A DNA stretch of 6,040 nt from Planctomycetaceae bacterium (lineage in GTDB: Bacteria; Planctomycetota; Planctomycetia; Pirellulales; Thermoguttaceae): the NCBI GenBank assembly GCA_015062085.1, contig SUVI01000186.1, forward strand, positions 1-6,040, read 5' to 3'. Made by a program: the position numbers and the translations under genes. The notes below the pieces were generated by a model that had not been told where the DNA came from, ran no database searches, and saw nothing but the letters and a program-made list of their open reading frames with translations. This document shows, in pieces, positions 5,847-6,040 of this stretch. How positions within the stretch are numbered: the stretch's first letter is position 1; the number at the start of each line of letters is the position of its first letter.

Positions 5847-6040
5847 ATGAATCGTCGGGAAATGTTCGGTGCAATGGCGGCATTGGGAGCCGGGATGGTT
5901 TTTGCAGATGCAGTTAAGGCTGCGGATTCCCTTTCCGGTCAGGATCCGGAACTTAAGAAGTGGCTTCTGGAAGAGTGTGCCATGGAGTTCAATCATGTGG
6001 GGATCGTGACCGACCAGGACCTGGAATGGGATACCTATCT
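5847..6040 (+). CDS. Tat-signal-bearing exported protein, 5' part only
   Basis: Only the first 64 codons are in the window; the frame stays open to the edge. The ATG follows AAGGAG (5834-5839) by seven bases. The N-terminus has a twin-arginine-type leader: NRREMF (2-7), then a small-residue hydrophobic stretch (8-23) rich in Ala, Gly and Met, and a plausible signal-peptidase site after VKA (23-25). This suggests export in folded form to the periplasm or its planctomycete equivalent. The Tat motif is imperfect, with Asn before RR and Met-Phe after it. The mature part starts with an acidic helix-like segment (PELKKWLLEECAM, 34-46) and then FNHVGIVTD (48-56), which faintly resembles the first strand of VOC/glyoxalase domains. 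That resemblance is weak and the family is not assigned. It is divergent from the flippase-glycosyltransferase group. Confidence 0.85.
   Translation, partial: MNRREMFGAMAALGAGMVFADAVKAADSLSGQDPELKKWLLEECAMEFNHVGIVTDQDLEWDTY

Noticed and set aside
5628..5996. 122-codon minus-strand frame upstream of the flippase-like gene
   Set aside because: It overlaps the Tat-signal gene in antisense, crosses homopolymer tracts and the predicted promoter, and encodes low-complexity Lys/Phe-rich sequence.

Overview
The window looks like a chromosomal segment from a Planctomycetota-type bacterium, possibly Pirellulales-like. The evidence is a long Gfo/Idh/MocA oxidoreductase whose core wording (GTGDEG, ADIR, EKLMAHD, GSHQLD) resembles the large planctomycete families, and a Tat-type leader (NRREMF) on the last gene. 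Genes are moderately GC-rich, intergenic DNA is AT-rich, and Shine-Dalgarno sites are clear. The lineage is inferred from recall, not from a search.

Layout: (1) 75-2366, plus strand, encodes a 763-residue Gfo/Idh/MocA oxidoreductase. It has two unusual additions: a roughly 140-residue charged, coiled-coil-rich insertion inside the enzyme fold, and a C-terminal tail of eleven PAEPAPA repeats encoded by a 21-bp minisatellite. It ends at a strong intrinsic terminator (2383-2415). (2) 2416-2625 is a convergent, AT-rich intergenic stretch without a credible gene. It holds three GTCTC words spaced exactly 20 nt apart and an extended -10-like box that could start a small RNA. (3) A terminator usable on both strands (2626-2662) closes a minus-strand gene group. 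Read in its own direction, that group is an LPG-synthase-TM/YbhN-type membrane protein (5579-4512), then a GT2 polyprenyl-phosphate-type glycosyltransferase (4476-3490), then a ZIP metal transporter (3432-2668). Gaps are 35 and 57 nt with no internal terminator seen. A good sigma70-like promoter lies at 5653-5625. (4) A 267-bp divergent region separates this group from a plus-strand gene starting at 5847, which has a Tat-like signal and is cut off by the window end.

The glycosyltransferase and the flippase-like membrane protein plausibly work together at the membrane on lipid-linked sugar or lipid modification. The ZIP transporter looks like an added metal-uptake gene with no obvious mechanistic tie. 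I see no CRISPR array, tRNA, rRNA, insertion sequence or defence system. The most unusual element is the architecture of the oxidoreductase (coiled-coil insertion plus recently homogenised proline-rich repeat tail).
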